In this document: in pieces, positions 35,645 through 44,045 of the stretch | How positions within the stretch are numbered: position 1 is the first letter of the stretch | Layout: the number at the start of each line of letters is the position of its first letter | NCBI RefSeq assembly: GCF_029893635.1 | Contig: NZ_JARXYR010000002.1 | Span: 62,001 to 126,000 of the forward strand | Direction: 5' to 3' | Source: Variovorax sp. TBS-050B | GTDB taxonomy: Bacteria > Pseudomonadota > Gammaproteobacteria > Burkholderiales > Burkholderiaceae_C | Length of the DNA: 64,000 nt | The notes under the pieces: generated by a model | Seen by the model: the letters and a program-made list of their open reading frames with translations, nothing else | Told to the model about the DNA's origin: nothing | Database searches by the model: none | Program-made: the position numbers and the translations under genes

Positions 35645-36957
35645 CACATGGTCTCCGTCATGCGTTGAACCCAGCTGCGGTACTGGTTGCGCATCGGCAG
35701 TTCGTTGGTGCCGCCGGTGGTGATCTCGCCGCCCTGGAGCTCGGCGGGGTCGTAGTTGCGGTGCAGGCTCACCCACTCGTTGCCGCTCGCATGCAGCCCG
35801 GCCTGCATGCCGCGGTAGGCCTGCAGGTCGTCATGGCCGACCACCGAGAACGGCGAGTTGATGAGCCGGTTGTACATGGTGGTGCGCTGCAGCAGCTCGG
35901 GCGGCGCGCCCTTGAGGCGGAAGGTCCAGCTCTCGACCAGCGTCTTGTCGGCGGCGATCGGCTTCACCACGCGGATGGCCTGGATCGCGCCCTTGATCGT
36001 GAGGTTCGGGTAGTAGACGGTGTTGTGCCGCGCCATGCCGAGGATCTGCGCGGTCTTCTGCTCGCCGTAGCGTGCCTTCATGGCGTCGTCGTAGGCGGGG
36101 ATCGCCTTGTACTTGCTGTGGATGCTGAAGTGCACGCCCGTGAAGCTGTGGCCGTGGTCGTAGGTGCGGATGCCCATGTCCTCGAAGAACTTGTAGTCCG
36201 ACATGAAGGGCACGAACTGCTCCACGGCCATGGGCTTGGGCGCGTCCTCGGGCTTGTCGGCCCACATGCGCTTGGCAGTTCCGGCCGAGGATTCGTGCGC
36301 GACCATCGGATGCATGGTGTCGTTGAGGTTCTCGACGAACATCTTCCAGTTGCACTGGTGCATGAAGCGCAGGCAGCCGCCCGCGATCTCGAGCTCGCCC
36401 TCGGGCGAGCGGTCGGCCATGTTGTCGATCGAGCTCAGCGAATCGCCGAAGTAGTCGTCGAAGTCCGGCCCGGCGTCGTTGATCTTCACGAAGATGAAGC
36501 CGCGGTGGCTGCGCACGTGCTTCACGGGCGTGAGGCCTTTGCCGGATTCGCATTCGTGCAGCTGCGTGTTCTCGTAGCCGTTCTTCAGCGGGATCGCGAG
36601 CGGCGAGCCGTCGGTCTTGAAGGTCCACGCGTGGTAGGGGCAGCGGAAGAACTTGCCGGTGTTGCCGCAGGGGCCGCTCACGAGCCGCGAGCCCTTGTGC
36701 GCGCAGCGGTTCATCACCACGCGCACGCTGCCGTCGGTGTGGCGCACCACGATCAGCGGGCGGCCCGCGATCTCGTTGCTGATCCAGTCGCCGGGCTTCG
36801 GCAGCTGGCTCTCGTGGCCGACGTAGTTCCAGGTGTTGGCGAAGAAGTGTTCCTGCTCGAGCTCGAACAGCTCCTGGCTGATGTAGAGGTCGCGGTGCAC
36901 GCGGTCGTTCTGCACCAGGGCGCGAACGGCTTCGGGGTTGTTCCTGTAGGAGGTCAT
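35644..36957 (-). CDS. Rieske aromatic ring-hydroxylating dioxygenase alpha subunit (copy 2)
   Basis: 437 residues from ATG 36955-36957. Rieske ligands C85, H87, C106 and H109; catalytic iron ligands D213, H216 and H221 (NDTMHPMVAH), at exactly the same positions as in copy 1. Being directly followed by its intact beta subunit and preceded by the only reductase gene, this pair is the better candidate for a complete three-component dioxygenase attacking the indole ring (iadDE-like). Confidence 0.94.
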   Translation of the reverse strand: MTSYRNNPEAVRALVQNDRVHRDLYISQELFELEQEHFFANTWNYVGHESQLPKPGDWISNEIAGRPLIVVRHTDGSVRVVMNRCAHKGSRLVSGPCGNTGKFFRCPYHAWTFKTDGSPLAIPLKNGYENTQLHECESGKGLTPVKHVRSHRGFIFVKINDAGPDFDDYFGDSLSSIDNMADRSPEGELEIAGGCLRFMHQCNWKMFVENLNDTMHPMVAHESSAGTAKRMWADKPEDAPKPMAVEQFVPFMSDYKFFEDMGIRTYDHGHSFTGVHFSIHSKYKAIPAYDDAMKARYGEQKTAQILGMARHNTVYYPNLTIKGAIQAIRVVKPIAADKTLVESWTFRLKGAPPELLQRTTMYNRLINSPFSVVGHDDLQAYRGMQAGLHASGNEWVSLHRNYDPAELQGGEITTGGTNELPMRNQYRSWVQRMTETM

Positions 36958-36979
36958 CGGGGGCGGCTCCTCGTCGTCT

Positions 36980-37972
36980 TCAAATGTCCAGCACCAGGCG
37001 CGCACCCTTGGCGCGCGAGATGCAGATCTGCATCACTTGGCCCTCGGCCTTCTCGCGCGCCGAGAGCACGTAGTCGCGGTGGTCGATCTCGCCTTCGAGC
37101 ACCGTCACGGCGCACACGCCGCACTCGCCGCGCTTGCAGTCGAACATCGGGTCGCAGCCGTTCTCGATCAGGCAGTCGAGGATGCTCTGGTCGGCCGCCA
37201 CGGTGAAGCGCCGGCCGGACTGCGCGAGCTCGACGTCGAAGGGCTGGTCGCCCGCTTCGGCGACCGGCTCGGTGAAGAGTTCGAAATGCACGCGGTCGTG
37301 TTCCCAGCCGCGTGCCTGGGTGCGCGCGAGCACCGCGTCGAGCATGACCTTGGGGCCGCAGACGTAGAGGCGGTCGCCCGCGGGCACCGCGTCGAGCAGC
37401 GCATCGATGTCGAGCGGCGCGCCGGCCTCGGCATCGGCATGCACGCGCAGGTCGTCGCCGAGCAGCGCCTGCAGTTCGGGCAGGAAGGCCATCAGCGCGC
37501 GGCTGCGGCCCGCGTAGTGCATGCGCACGGGCGCGCCCTCGGCGCGGCGGCGCGCGGCCATGGTGGCGAGCGGCGTCACGCCGATGCCGCCGGCCACGAG
37601 CACCGAACCGCCGGGGCCGGTGTGCAGCGGGAAATCGTTCTTCGGCGGCTCGACCGTGAGCAGGTCGCCTTCGGCGAGGCCTTCGTGCATGAAGCGCGAG
37701 CCGCCGCGGCCTTCGGCCTCCTTGCGCACGGCGATCACGTACTCCGACGGCGCGTTGGTGGCGTTGCGCTCGGTCGCGAAGTTGACGAGCGAGTAGTGGC
37801 GCCAGTCGGTGCTGCCGTCGGCCAGCCGCACCTGCACGCGGATGTGGGCGCCGGCCGCGAAGCCGGGCAGCGCACGACCGTCCTCGGCGCGCAGGCGCAG
37901 CATGCGGATCAGCGGATTGAGTTCGCGCGCTTCGGCAACGCGGAGCTGGAGCGTGGCGGTGGGAGCGGTCAT
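36980..37972 (-). CDS. Dioxygenase reductase with C-terminal 2Fe-2S ferredoxin (phthalate/vanillate family)
   Basis: 330 residues from ATG 37970-37972. Domain order: flavin-binding barrel (HYSLVNFATERNATN), NAD-binding domain (VLVAGGIGVTPLATM and YVCGPKVML), then a plant-type ferredoxin with Cys ligands in DCKRGECGVC and a fourth in MQICIS. This order is that of phthalate dioxygenase reductase and VanB. It moves electrons from NAD(P)H to the Rieske centre. It is the only reductase in the locus and so probably serves both oxygenases. Confidence 0.93.
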   Translation of the reverse strand: MTAPTATLQLRVAEARELNPLIRMLRLRAEDGRALPGFAAGAHIRVQVRLADGSTDWRHYSLVNFATERNATNAPSEYVIAVRKEAEGRGGSRFMHEGLAEGDLLTVEPPKNDFPLHTGPGGSVLVAGGIGVTPLATMAARRRAEGAPVRMHYAGRSRALMAFLPELQALLGDDLRVHADAEAGAPLDIDALLDAVPAGDRLYVCGPKVMLDAVLARTQARGWEHDRVHFELFTEPVAEAGDQPFDVELAQSGRRFTVAADQSILDCLIENGCDPMFDCKRGECGVCAVTVLEGEIDHRDYVLSAREKAEGQVMQICISRAKGARLVLDI

Positions 37973-37988
37973 GGGGCGTTCGTCTTCG

Positions 37989-39497
37989 TCATGCGAGTGC
38001 GTGCCGCGCCAGCGCGGCCTGCAGCTTGTGGCCGTGTTCGTCGGCCAGCGCGGCATCGCGCAGCTCGCGCAGCGTGGCGGGTGCAAGCGCCATGCCCGCG
38101 CGCTCGACCGCGTGCATCACGGTGTCGTAGTTGCGCAGGCCGCGTGCATGGGTGTCGCTGTAGCCCTTGACGAGCCGCTGGCACTGCGCGAGTTCGACCG
38201 CGAGCTCGGGGTTGCCGTGCGCGGTGGCCGCGATGCGGGCCAGCCATTGCTCGATGCGGCGGTTCTCGTCGGCATAGCGCGTGGTGGCGCGGCGCCAGCG
38301 CTTCATGGCTGCCACGGTGCGCAGCATCAGGTAGCCGCGCAGCGAGCTGGTCCGGACCACGCGGCCGTGCTGCGTGAGGCGCTCGACGATGCGCCGCGGC
38401 AGCGTCGAATTCATCAGCCAGCGGCCGAGGCCGCCCGGCAGCGTCTCGCAGATCTCCTGCAGCCGCGGGTGCATGTACTCGTTGATCGCGAGCACCTGGC
38501 CCGGCTGCACGCGCGCCTCGCCGCGCACGCGCTCGAAGCGCGTGGCGCGGGTCTTGAGCGCGGCGACGCGGGCGGTGTCCTCGTACGACATCCAGAGCGC
38601 GAGGTGCCGCGCGGTCTCGCGCAGCAGGCGGCGCTCGGCGCCGTCGGGCAGCGCGGCGACCGCGGCCATGCGGTCGAGGTAGAGCCCGGCGTAGTCGGTG
38701 TCCTGGTAGTCGATGAGGCGCCGCACGCCTTCGAGCAGCAGGTCCTGCGCGGCCGCGGGAAAGTCGCGCTGCACGCGCTCGACCAGTGCGCGCACCGCCG
38801 GGTGCCGCGGCTGCGGCGCCGGGCGCGCGGCCACGGGCGCGGGCGGCGTTTCGCCGTCGTCGCCGCGCTGCGTGCGCTCGAAGGCGGCGCCGAAGGCCTG
38901 GAGGCTGGGCTTCACGCCCACGCCGCCGCGTGCGATGGTGGCCTCGAACTGCGCGCGGCTGAACGGCAGCACGCCCGAGCCGGCGAGCGCGCCGAACAGC
39001 ACCGCGCTGATCACGCTGCCCGACGCCTCGGCGGCCTCGGCCATGTCGAAGCGGATGAAGCGCTTCGCGGCCCGCGCGGCATGCGCGAGCAGCTGCGTGC
39101 TGTCGACGCGGCCGTCGCCGAGCGCGCTCTTCTCGGCGATCGAGAACACGCGATGCGTGGAGGCGACGAGCGTGGTGCGGTCGGGCGTGACCAGACCGCG
39201 CTGCACCGCGCGGCCGGCTTCCATGAGTTCAGAGGCCAGCACCACGTCGACGTCGCCCGGCAGCGGCATCAGCGCGAGCACCGGACGGCCGCCGTCGGCC
39301 TCGGCGCGCGCCAGCGGGTAGAGCTCGACGTAGTAGATGGTCGCGCCGGTGCGCTGCGCCACGCCGGGCACCGAGGTGGTCTGCGCGACGTAGCCGTTGG
39401 CCTCGCCCATGTCGACGATCCAGTCGGCCAGCACGCCGCCGCCCTCGCCGCCCATGGCGAGGATCGCGATCTTGATCGGTTGCGCGTGGTTCGTCAT
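37989..39497 (-). CDS. iorB: Indolepyruvate oxidoreductase subunit beta-family protein (IorB-like, extended)
   Basis: About 502 residues from ATG 39495-39497; another ATG at 39512 would overlap iorA by 11 bases. Residues 1 to ~200 are the 2-oxoacid:ferredoxin oxidoreductase gamma domain (MGGEGGGVLADWIVDMGEANGY, QRTGATIYYVEL). The long C-terminal ~280 residues are the extension found in aerobic-type IorB proteins. It pairs with IorA, decarboxylating an aryl 2-oxoacid to an acyl-CoA. The locus context suggests isatinate rather than indolepyruvate; see findings. Confidence 0.9.
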   Translation of the reverse strand: MTNHAQPIKIAILAMGGEGGGVLADWIVDMGEANGYVAQTTSVPGVAQRTGATIYYVELYPLARAEADGGRPVLALMPLPGDVDVVLASELMEAGRAVQRGLVTPDRTTLVASTHRVFSIAEKSALGDGRVDSTQLLAHAARAAKRFIRFDMAEAAEASGSVISAVLFGALAGSGVLPFSRAQFEATIARGGVGVKPSLQAFGAAFERTQRGDDGETPPAPVAARPAPQPRHPAVRALVERVQRDFPAAAQDLLLEGVRRLIDYQDTDYAGLYLDRMAAVAALPDGAERRLLRETARHLALWMSYEDTARVAALKTRATRFERVRGEARVQPGQVLAINEYMHPRLQEICETLPGGLGRWLMNSTLPRRIVERLTQHGRVVRTSSLRGYLMLRTVAAMKRWRRATTRYADENRRIEQWLARIAATAHGNPELAVELAQCQRLVKGYSDTHARGLRNYDTVMHAVERAGMALAPATLRELRDAALADEHGHKLQAALARHALA

Positions 39498-39501
39498 CAC
39501 G

Positions 39502-41694
39502 TCAGAAGGCATAGGCTTCGCGCCGGCGCGCCTCGCCGCGCTGCAGCCAGCCGATCACGGCCGTGCGCACGCGGTCGCGCAGGCGGTCCCAGCGCGTGGG
39601 ATTGCTCACGATCTGCGCCTTGTAGAACGAGGGGCAGAGCACGGCCGCGTGCGAGACGTCGCCGCAGTTGCCGCAGCCCACGCAGCTGTCGAGCACGGTG
39701 GCGACCGGGTCGCTGCGCAGCGGATCGGGATTGGGCTTGATCGACAGCGAGGGGCAGCCCGAGAGGCGGATGCAGGAATGGTCGCCCGTGCAGGTGTCCT
39801 CGTCGACGCCGAACTTCTCGCGCACCATGCGCTTGCCGTCGGCGATGGCCTTGCGCACCAGCGGCTTCTCGCGGCGCTGCTTGTTGAGCATGCATTCCGA
39901 CTGCGCGATCAGCACCTTCGGGCCCTTCTGCGCGGTAGTCAGCGCCTCTTTGAGCGCATCGCGCATGCCGGCGACGTCGTAGGTGCGGCGCAGCGTCCTG
40001 ACCCATTCCACGCCCACGCCGCGCACCGCGCGCTCGATCTCGTGGCCCGTGCTGCGCGTGCGGTTGACCGCGTTCGACGAGAGGATGTCCTGCCCACCGG
40101 TGGCCGAGGTGTAGTTGTTGTCGACGACGATGGTGAGGTTGTCGCTCCTGTTGAAGACCGCGTTGGCGATGCCGCTCGTGAGGCCGTTGTGCCAGAAGCC
40201 GCCGTCGCCCATCATCGAGATCGCGCGCTTGCCCGCGGGCGCGTTGAGCGCCGCGGCGCCCGCGCCGCCGAGGCCGTAGCCCATGGTGGTGTTGCCGATG
40301 TTGAAGGGCGGCAGGATCGAGAACAGGTGGCAGCCGATGTCGGCGCTCACGTGGTGCTGGCCGAGCTCGCGCTCGACCAGCTTCATCGCGCTGAAGATCG
40401 GCCGCTCGGGGCAGCCGGTGCAGAAGCCCGGCGGCCGCGCATGCACCACCTCGCCGAGCGCGGTGGAGGGCTCGGCGGGCTCGGGTGCGGCATCGACGCC
40501 GATCGCCGCCACCGCCTTGAGCGGAATCACCTTGCGCACCGGCGCGGGCACCGGCAGCGGCGCGAGCCGCTCGTAGCGCTCGCAGAAGGTGCGCGCGCCC
40601 TTGAGCAGTTCGGCGGCGGTGTATTCGCCCGCCACCGGCAGCATGTCCTTGCCGTGCAGCACGGTGGCGGCGCCGGCCTGGCGCAGGATGGTCGCGAGGT
40701 TCTGCTCGACGAAATTGGGCTGGCCCTCCTCCACCACGAGCACCGCGCGCTTGCCGGCGCAGAAGCGGATCACCTCGCGTTCGATGACCGGATAGGCCAC
40801 GTTCATCACGTAGAGCGGCACCTCGGTGTTGCCGTAGACGTCGGCCAGGCCCAGGCGCTCGAGCGCGCGCAGCAGCGTGTTGTAGCAGCCGCCCTGCACG
40901 ATGATGCCGATGTCGTCGGCGTCCTCGGAGAAGAACTCGTTCAGGGCGCGCTCCTCGATGAAGCGCACCGCCGCAGGCCAGCGGTCCTTCACCTTCTCCT
41001 GCTCGTGCACGAAGCTCGCGGGCGGCAGCACGATGCGGCTGACGTCGCGCTGCGGGTTCTCGAGCGCGTCCTTGAGCGTGAACTTCGCGCGCTTGTTGTC
41101 GCCCGCGACGAAGTGGCCGTGCACGTGGCAGGCGCGGATGCGCAGCTGCAGCATCACGGGGGTGTTGCTCGCCTCCGAAAGCTCGAAGCCCTGCTTCACC
41201 GCATCGACGATGCTCGGCAGGTTGGGCCGCGGGTCGAGCAGCCAGATCTGCGACTTCATCGCGAACGCATGGCTGCGCTCCTGCATGATCGAGGAGCCCT
41301 CGCCGTAGTCCTCGCCCACGATGATCAGCGCGCCGCCGGTCACGCCGCCCGAGGCGAGGTTGGCGAGCGCATCGGAGGCCACGTTGGTGCCCACGGTCGC
41401 CTTGAAGGTGACGGCGCCGCGCAGCGGGTAGTTGACCGAGGCCGCGAGCGTGGCGGCCGCCGTGGCCTCGCTCGCGCTGTTCTCGAAGCGGATGCCCTGC
41501 TCGGCCAGGATGTCCTGCGCATCGGCCAGCACGTCCATCAGGTGCGAGATCGGCGCGCCCTGGTAGCCGGCCACGTAGGAAACTCCGGATTCGAGCAGGG
41601 CCTTGGTCACGGCCAGAATGCCTTCACCGCGGAAGACTTCGCCACCGGAAAGCCGCAGTTTCTTGACCTCTTCGACGAACGAACGCTCAGCCAT
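39502..41694 (-). CDS. iorA: Indolepyruvate ferredoxin oxidoreductase alpha subunit-like (IorA)
   Basis: 730 residues from ATG 41692-41694 with AAGGAG 6 bases upstream. The N-terminal pyrimidine/core domains (GYQGAPISHLMDVLADAQ) and the TPP-binding region (GDGGFWHNGLTSG, VVDNNYTSATGGQ) are followed by Cys-rich iron-sulfur motifs: CVGCGNCGDVSHAAVLC is a full 4Fe-4S set, while the preceding CTGDHSCIRLSGC is irregular. The family oxidatively decarboxylates aryl 2-oxoacids with CoA. It is the first gene of the long catabolic operon and diverges from a MarR gene. Confidence 0.93.
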   Translation of the reverse strand: MAERSFVEEVKKLRLSGGEVFRGEGILAVTKALLESGVSYVAGYQGAPISHLMDVLADAQDILAEQGIRFENSASEATAAATLAASVNYPLRGAVTFKATVGTNVASDALANLASGGVTGGALIIVGEDYGEGSSIMQERSHAFAMKSQIWLLDPRPNLPSIVDAVKQGFELSEASNTPVMLQLRIRACHVHGHFVAGDNKRAKFTLKDALENPQRDVSRIVLPPASFVHEQEKVKDRWPAAVRFIEERALNEFFSEDADDIGIIVQGGCYNTLLRALERLGLADVYGNTEVPLYVMNVAYPVIEREVIRFCAGKRAVLVVEEGQPNFVEQNLATILRQAGAATVLHGKDMLPVAGEYTAAELLKGARTFCERYERLAPLPVPAPVRKVIPLKAVAAIGVDAAPEPAEPSTALGEVVHARPPGFCTGCPERPIFSAMKLVERELGQHHVSADIGCHLFSILPPFNIGNTTMGYGLGGAGAAALNAPAGKRAISMMGDGGFWHNGLTSGIANAVFNRSDNLTIVVDNNYTSATGGQDILSSNAVNRTRSTGHEIERAVRGVGVEWVRTLRRTYDVAGMRDALKEALTTAQKGPKVLIAQSECMLNKQRREKPLVRKAIADGKRMVREKFGVDEDTCTGDHSCIRLSGCPSLSIKPNPDPLRSDPVATVLDSCVGCGNCGDVSHAAVLCPSFYKAQIVSNPTRWDRLRDRVRTAVIGWLQRGEARRREAYAF

Positions 41695-41752
41695 GGGGCT
41701 CCTTCTTCTCTCTCGTGGGACGATGCAACCCGGAGGCCACACCATGATTTCT

Positions 41753-41781
41753 ATAATGTTGACAATTAAACGTATCCACAA
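41753..41781 (-). promoter_or_regulatory. Candidate promoter of the catabolic operon
   Basis: Minus-strand -35 TTGTGG (41776-41781), 17-base spacer, -10 CATTAT (41753-41758), about 60 bases before iorA. A plus-strand TTGACA (41759-41764) lies inside the spacer, with a poor -10, and could serve the divergent MarR gene. The whole 41740-41790 stretch is AT-rich against the GC-rich background, as expected for a regulated divergent promoter. Confidence 0.5.
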
Positions 41782-41838
41782 TCATGAATTACCCTAGACA
41801 TGCAAACAGCGTGCCCGCGGCGAGCGTGAGGTGCCTTC

Positions 41839-42315
41839 ATGGCTGAAGAACCCGTGGAGAGCCACCGCTTCGTCGACGACTACCTGCCGGCGCTGCTGGC
41901 GCAGGCGAGCCAGCTGATCTCCTCGGAGTTCCACGAGGTGGCGCGCCAGCACGGCTTCTCGGTGTCGGAGTGGCGCGTGATGGCTTCGCTCGCGGGCAGC
42001 GAGCCGATCAGCATCGGCCAGCTCGCGCAGGTCACGGTGACCAAGCAGCCGACGGTGACGCGGCTGCTCGACCGCATGGAGGCGCGCGGCCAGGTCGAGC
42101 GGCTGCCCCACGAGAGTGACCGCCGCATCACGCTGGTGCGCATCACGCGCAAGGGCCTGAAGGCGGTGGAGCATCTGATGGAACTCGCGCGCGACCACGA
42201 GCGCCGCGTGCTCGAGCCCTTCGGCCTGCGGCGCGCGGAAGAGCTCAAGCAGACGCTGCGGCAGATGATCGACCTGCACGTGCACGTGCCGGTCGAGGGC
42301 CCGGAAGAAGACTGA
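41839..42315 (+). CDS. MarR-family regulator divergent from the catabolic operon
   Basis: 158 residues. Winged helix: ISIGQLAQVTVTKQPTVTRL and wing ESDRRITLVRITRKG. The divergent arrangement with a 144-bp shared region makes it the likely local repressor of the iorA-led operon, released by an aromatic acid ligand. In the Variovorax iad locus MarR repressors bind indole-3-acetate; this gene is a candidate orthologue, judged from context only. Weak ribosome site GTGAGG upstream of the ATG. Confidence 0.9.
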   Translation: MAEEPVESHRFVDDYLPALLAQASQLISSEFHEVARQHGFSVSEWRVMASLAGSEPISIGQLAQVTVTKQPTVTRLLDRMEARGQVERLPHESDRRITLVRITRKGLKAVEHLMELARDHERRVLEPFGLRRAEELKQTLRQMIDLHVHVPVEGPEED

Positions 42316-42360
42316 ACCGGGAGGAGGCGCGCACTCGTCGCGCGCTTCTTCGTGCGGTGC

Positions 42361-43245
42361 TCAGAGCTGCGGCACGAGCACCGCGCGGCCGCGATGCCCG
42401 CGCTGCGCGATCCAGTCGAGCGCCTGCGCCGCGTCGGCGAGCGCGAACGGCTTCACCTCGAGCTGCAGGCGGCCGTCGGCGAGCCTCGCCAGCAGCTCGG
42501 GCGCGGCGGCGCGGCCCGCGGCTTCGCGCCGGAACATGTTGAGCGGCAGCAGCGCCACGTCGCGCTGCAGGAAATGCGCGATGTCGAGCTGCAGCGTCGG
42601 CCCCGCGGTGTAGCCCACCAGCACCGCGCGTCCGCCCGGCCGCACGCTGGGCAGCACCCGGGCGAGCACGTCGCCGCCGACGGTGTCGATCAGCAGGTCG
42701 GCGCTTGCCGTGGGTGGCGGCGCCGCATCCGGATCGACGCCCGTGGCCGTGCAGCCCGCATCGCGCGCGAGCTGCATCGCGAGCGAGCCCACCGCGCCGC
42801 GCGCGCCCGTGACCAGGACCTGCTCTCCGGCCTGCAGCTTCGCGACCGCATGCAAGGCCACCCATGCCGAGGTCGTCGGCGAGAAGAAGGCGGCGCCGAG
42901 TGCCATCGGCACCGCGTCGGGCAAGGGCCCGAGCGCCTCGTCGGGCGCGTCGATCAGTTCGCACCAGGTGCCGTCGAACAGCGTGCCGAGCCCGCTGCCG
43001 CGCAGCCAGACGCGCTGGCCCGTTTCGTAGCTTCCACTCGCCACGACGGTGCCCGCCGCTTCCACGCCCGGCGTGTAGGGCCACGGCGGCTGCCGCAGGA
43101 AGCGGCCCTGCCACACGGTGCGGTCGATGTGGCCCACGGTCGCGGCCGCCATGCGCACGAGGCTGCGACCGGGCCTCGCGACGGGGTCGGGCAGCGCTTC
43201 GATCACGGGCATCGCACCGAGGCCGTGGATGCGGACGGCCTTCAT
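42361..43245 (-). CDS. Zinc-free alcohol dehydrogenase / quinone oxidoreductase-like protein (MDR family)
   Basis: 294 residues from ATG 43243-43245, overlapping the hydrolase stop. An MDR fold with GroES-like N-terminus (WPYTPGVEAAGTVV) and nucleotide site VLVTGARGAVGSLAMQLA. Structural zinc Cys residues are absent, placing it with quinone oxidoreductase-like members. It uses NAD(P)H on an unknown quinone or enoyl substrate. Last gene of a four-gene operon. Confidence 0.87.
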   Translation of the reverse strand: MKAVRIHGLGAMPVIEALPDPVARPGRSLVRMAAATVGHIDRTVWQGRFLRQPPWPYTPGVEAAGTVVASGSYETGQRVWLRGSGLGTLFDGTWCELIDAPDEALGPLPDAVPMALGAAFFSPTTSAWVALHAVAKLQAGEQVLVTGARGAVGSLAMQLARDAGCTATGVDPDAAPPPTASADLLIDTVGGDVLARVLPSVRPGGRAVLVGYTAGPTLQLDIAHFLQRDVALLPLNMFRREAAGRAAAPELLARLADGRLQLEVKPFALADAAQALDWIAQRGHRGRAVLVPQL

Positions 43246-44045
43246 GGCAGCGTCTCCAGAAAGTCGAGCACCACGCGCGCGAAGGCCTCCGGCATCTGGT
43301 CGGGCAGCGGCACCATGCCGCCTTCGATGTCGACGATGCGCGCCTGCGGCAGCTGATGCTGCAGCTCCACCGCATGCGGCGCGGCGAACGGATCGTCGGT
43401 GGCGCGCACGATCAGCGCGGGCTGCACAACGCGGCCGATGCGCGCTTCCATGCGGTAGGACGCGACCGCGCGGTGGCCCTCCTCCACGCGAAGCCCGACC
43501 TTGAGCGCATCGCGCACGAAGGCTTCGAGCAGTTCGGGCCGGCCCGGCGGATAGAAGGCCTGGCGCTTCTGCCAGAGCGCGGCCAGGTGCGTGCCGTCCT
43601 CGCTCGGCGCGACCTCGTCGATCGGCGGGCGCGCCGCACGCGCGCGGCGGAAGGCCTCGTCGGTGTAGGGCGTCGAGGACAGCACCAAGCCGCGCACGCG
43701 GTCGGGAAACGCGGCCGCGAGTTCGAGCGCCACCACGCCGCCGGTGTGATGCCCCACCAGCGTCGCCTGCGCGATCTCCAGCGCATCGAGCAGTTCGCAG
43801 GCCACGCGCGCCCACTGTTCAATGCTGGCGGGCACGCCGCCGTCGGCGGAGTCGCCGAAGCCCGCGGTGTCCATCGCGATCGCCCGGTGCCGCGCGCCGA
43901 GCAGCGGCAGCACCGCGCGGTACTCGGTCCAGCTGCGCGGCGACTGGTGCAGCAGCAGCACCGCGGGCGCGGCGGGATCGCCGCAGGCCGCGTAGTGCAC
44001 CTGGCCCACGGACAGGTCGGCGAAGGCGCGGCGGATGGGGGTCAC
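43242..44045 (-). CDS. Alpha/beta-fold hydrolase with His at the nucleophile position
   Basis: 267 residues from a GTG at 44043-44045 whose bases overlap the upstream stop as GTGA. The fold is standard (VLLLHQSPRSWTEY oxyanion region, MDTAGFGDS, LIVRATDDPFAAPH with acid). The nucleophile elbow reads LVGHHTGGVVAL: where most members have Gly-x-Ser-x-Gly, residue 100 is His. It may use another mechanism. It lies between hydroxyacyl-CoA dehydrogenase and oxidoreductase genes, so an ester, thioester or C-C cleaving role is possible. Confidence 0.85.
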   Translation of the reverse strand: MTPIRRAFADLSVGQVHYAACGDPAAPAVLLLHQSPRSWTEYRAVLPLLGARHRAIAMDTAGFGDSADGGVPASIEQWARVACELLDALEIAQATLVGHHTGGVVALELAAAFPDRVRGLVLSSTPYTDEAFRRARAARPPIDEVAPSEDGTHLAALWQKRQAFYPPGRPELLEAFVRDALKVGLRVEEGHRAVASYRMEARIGRVVQPALIVRATDDPFAAPHAVELQHQLPQARIVDIEGGMVPLPDQMPEAFARVVLDFLETLP

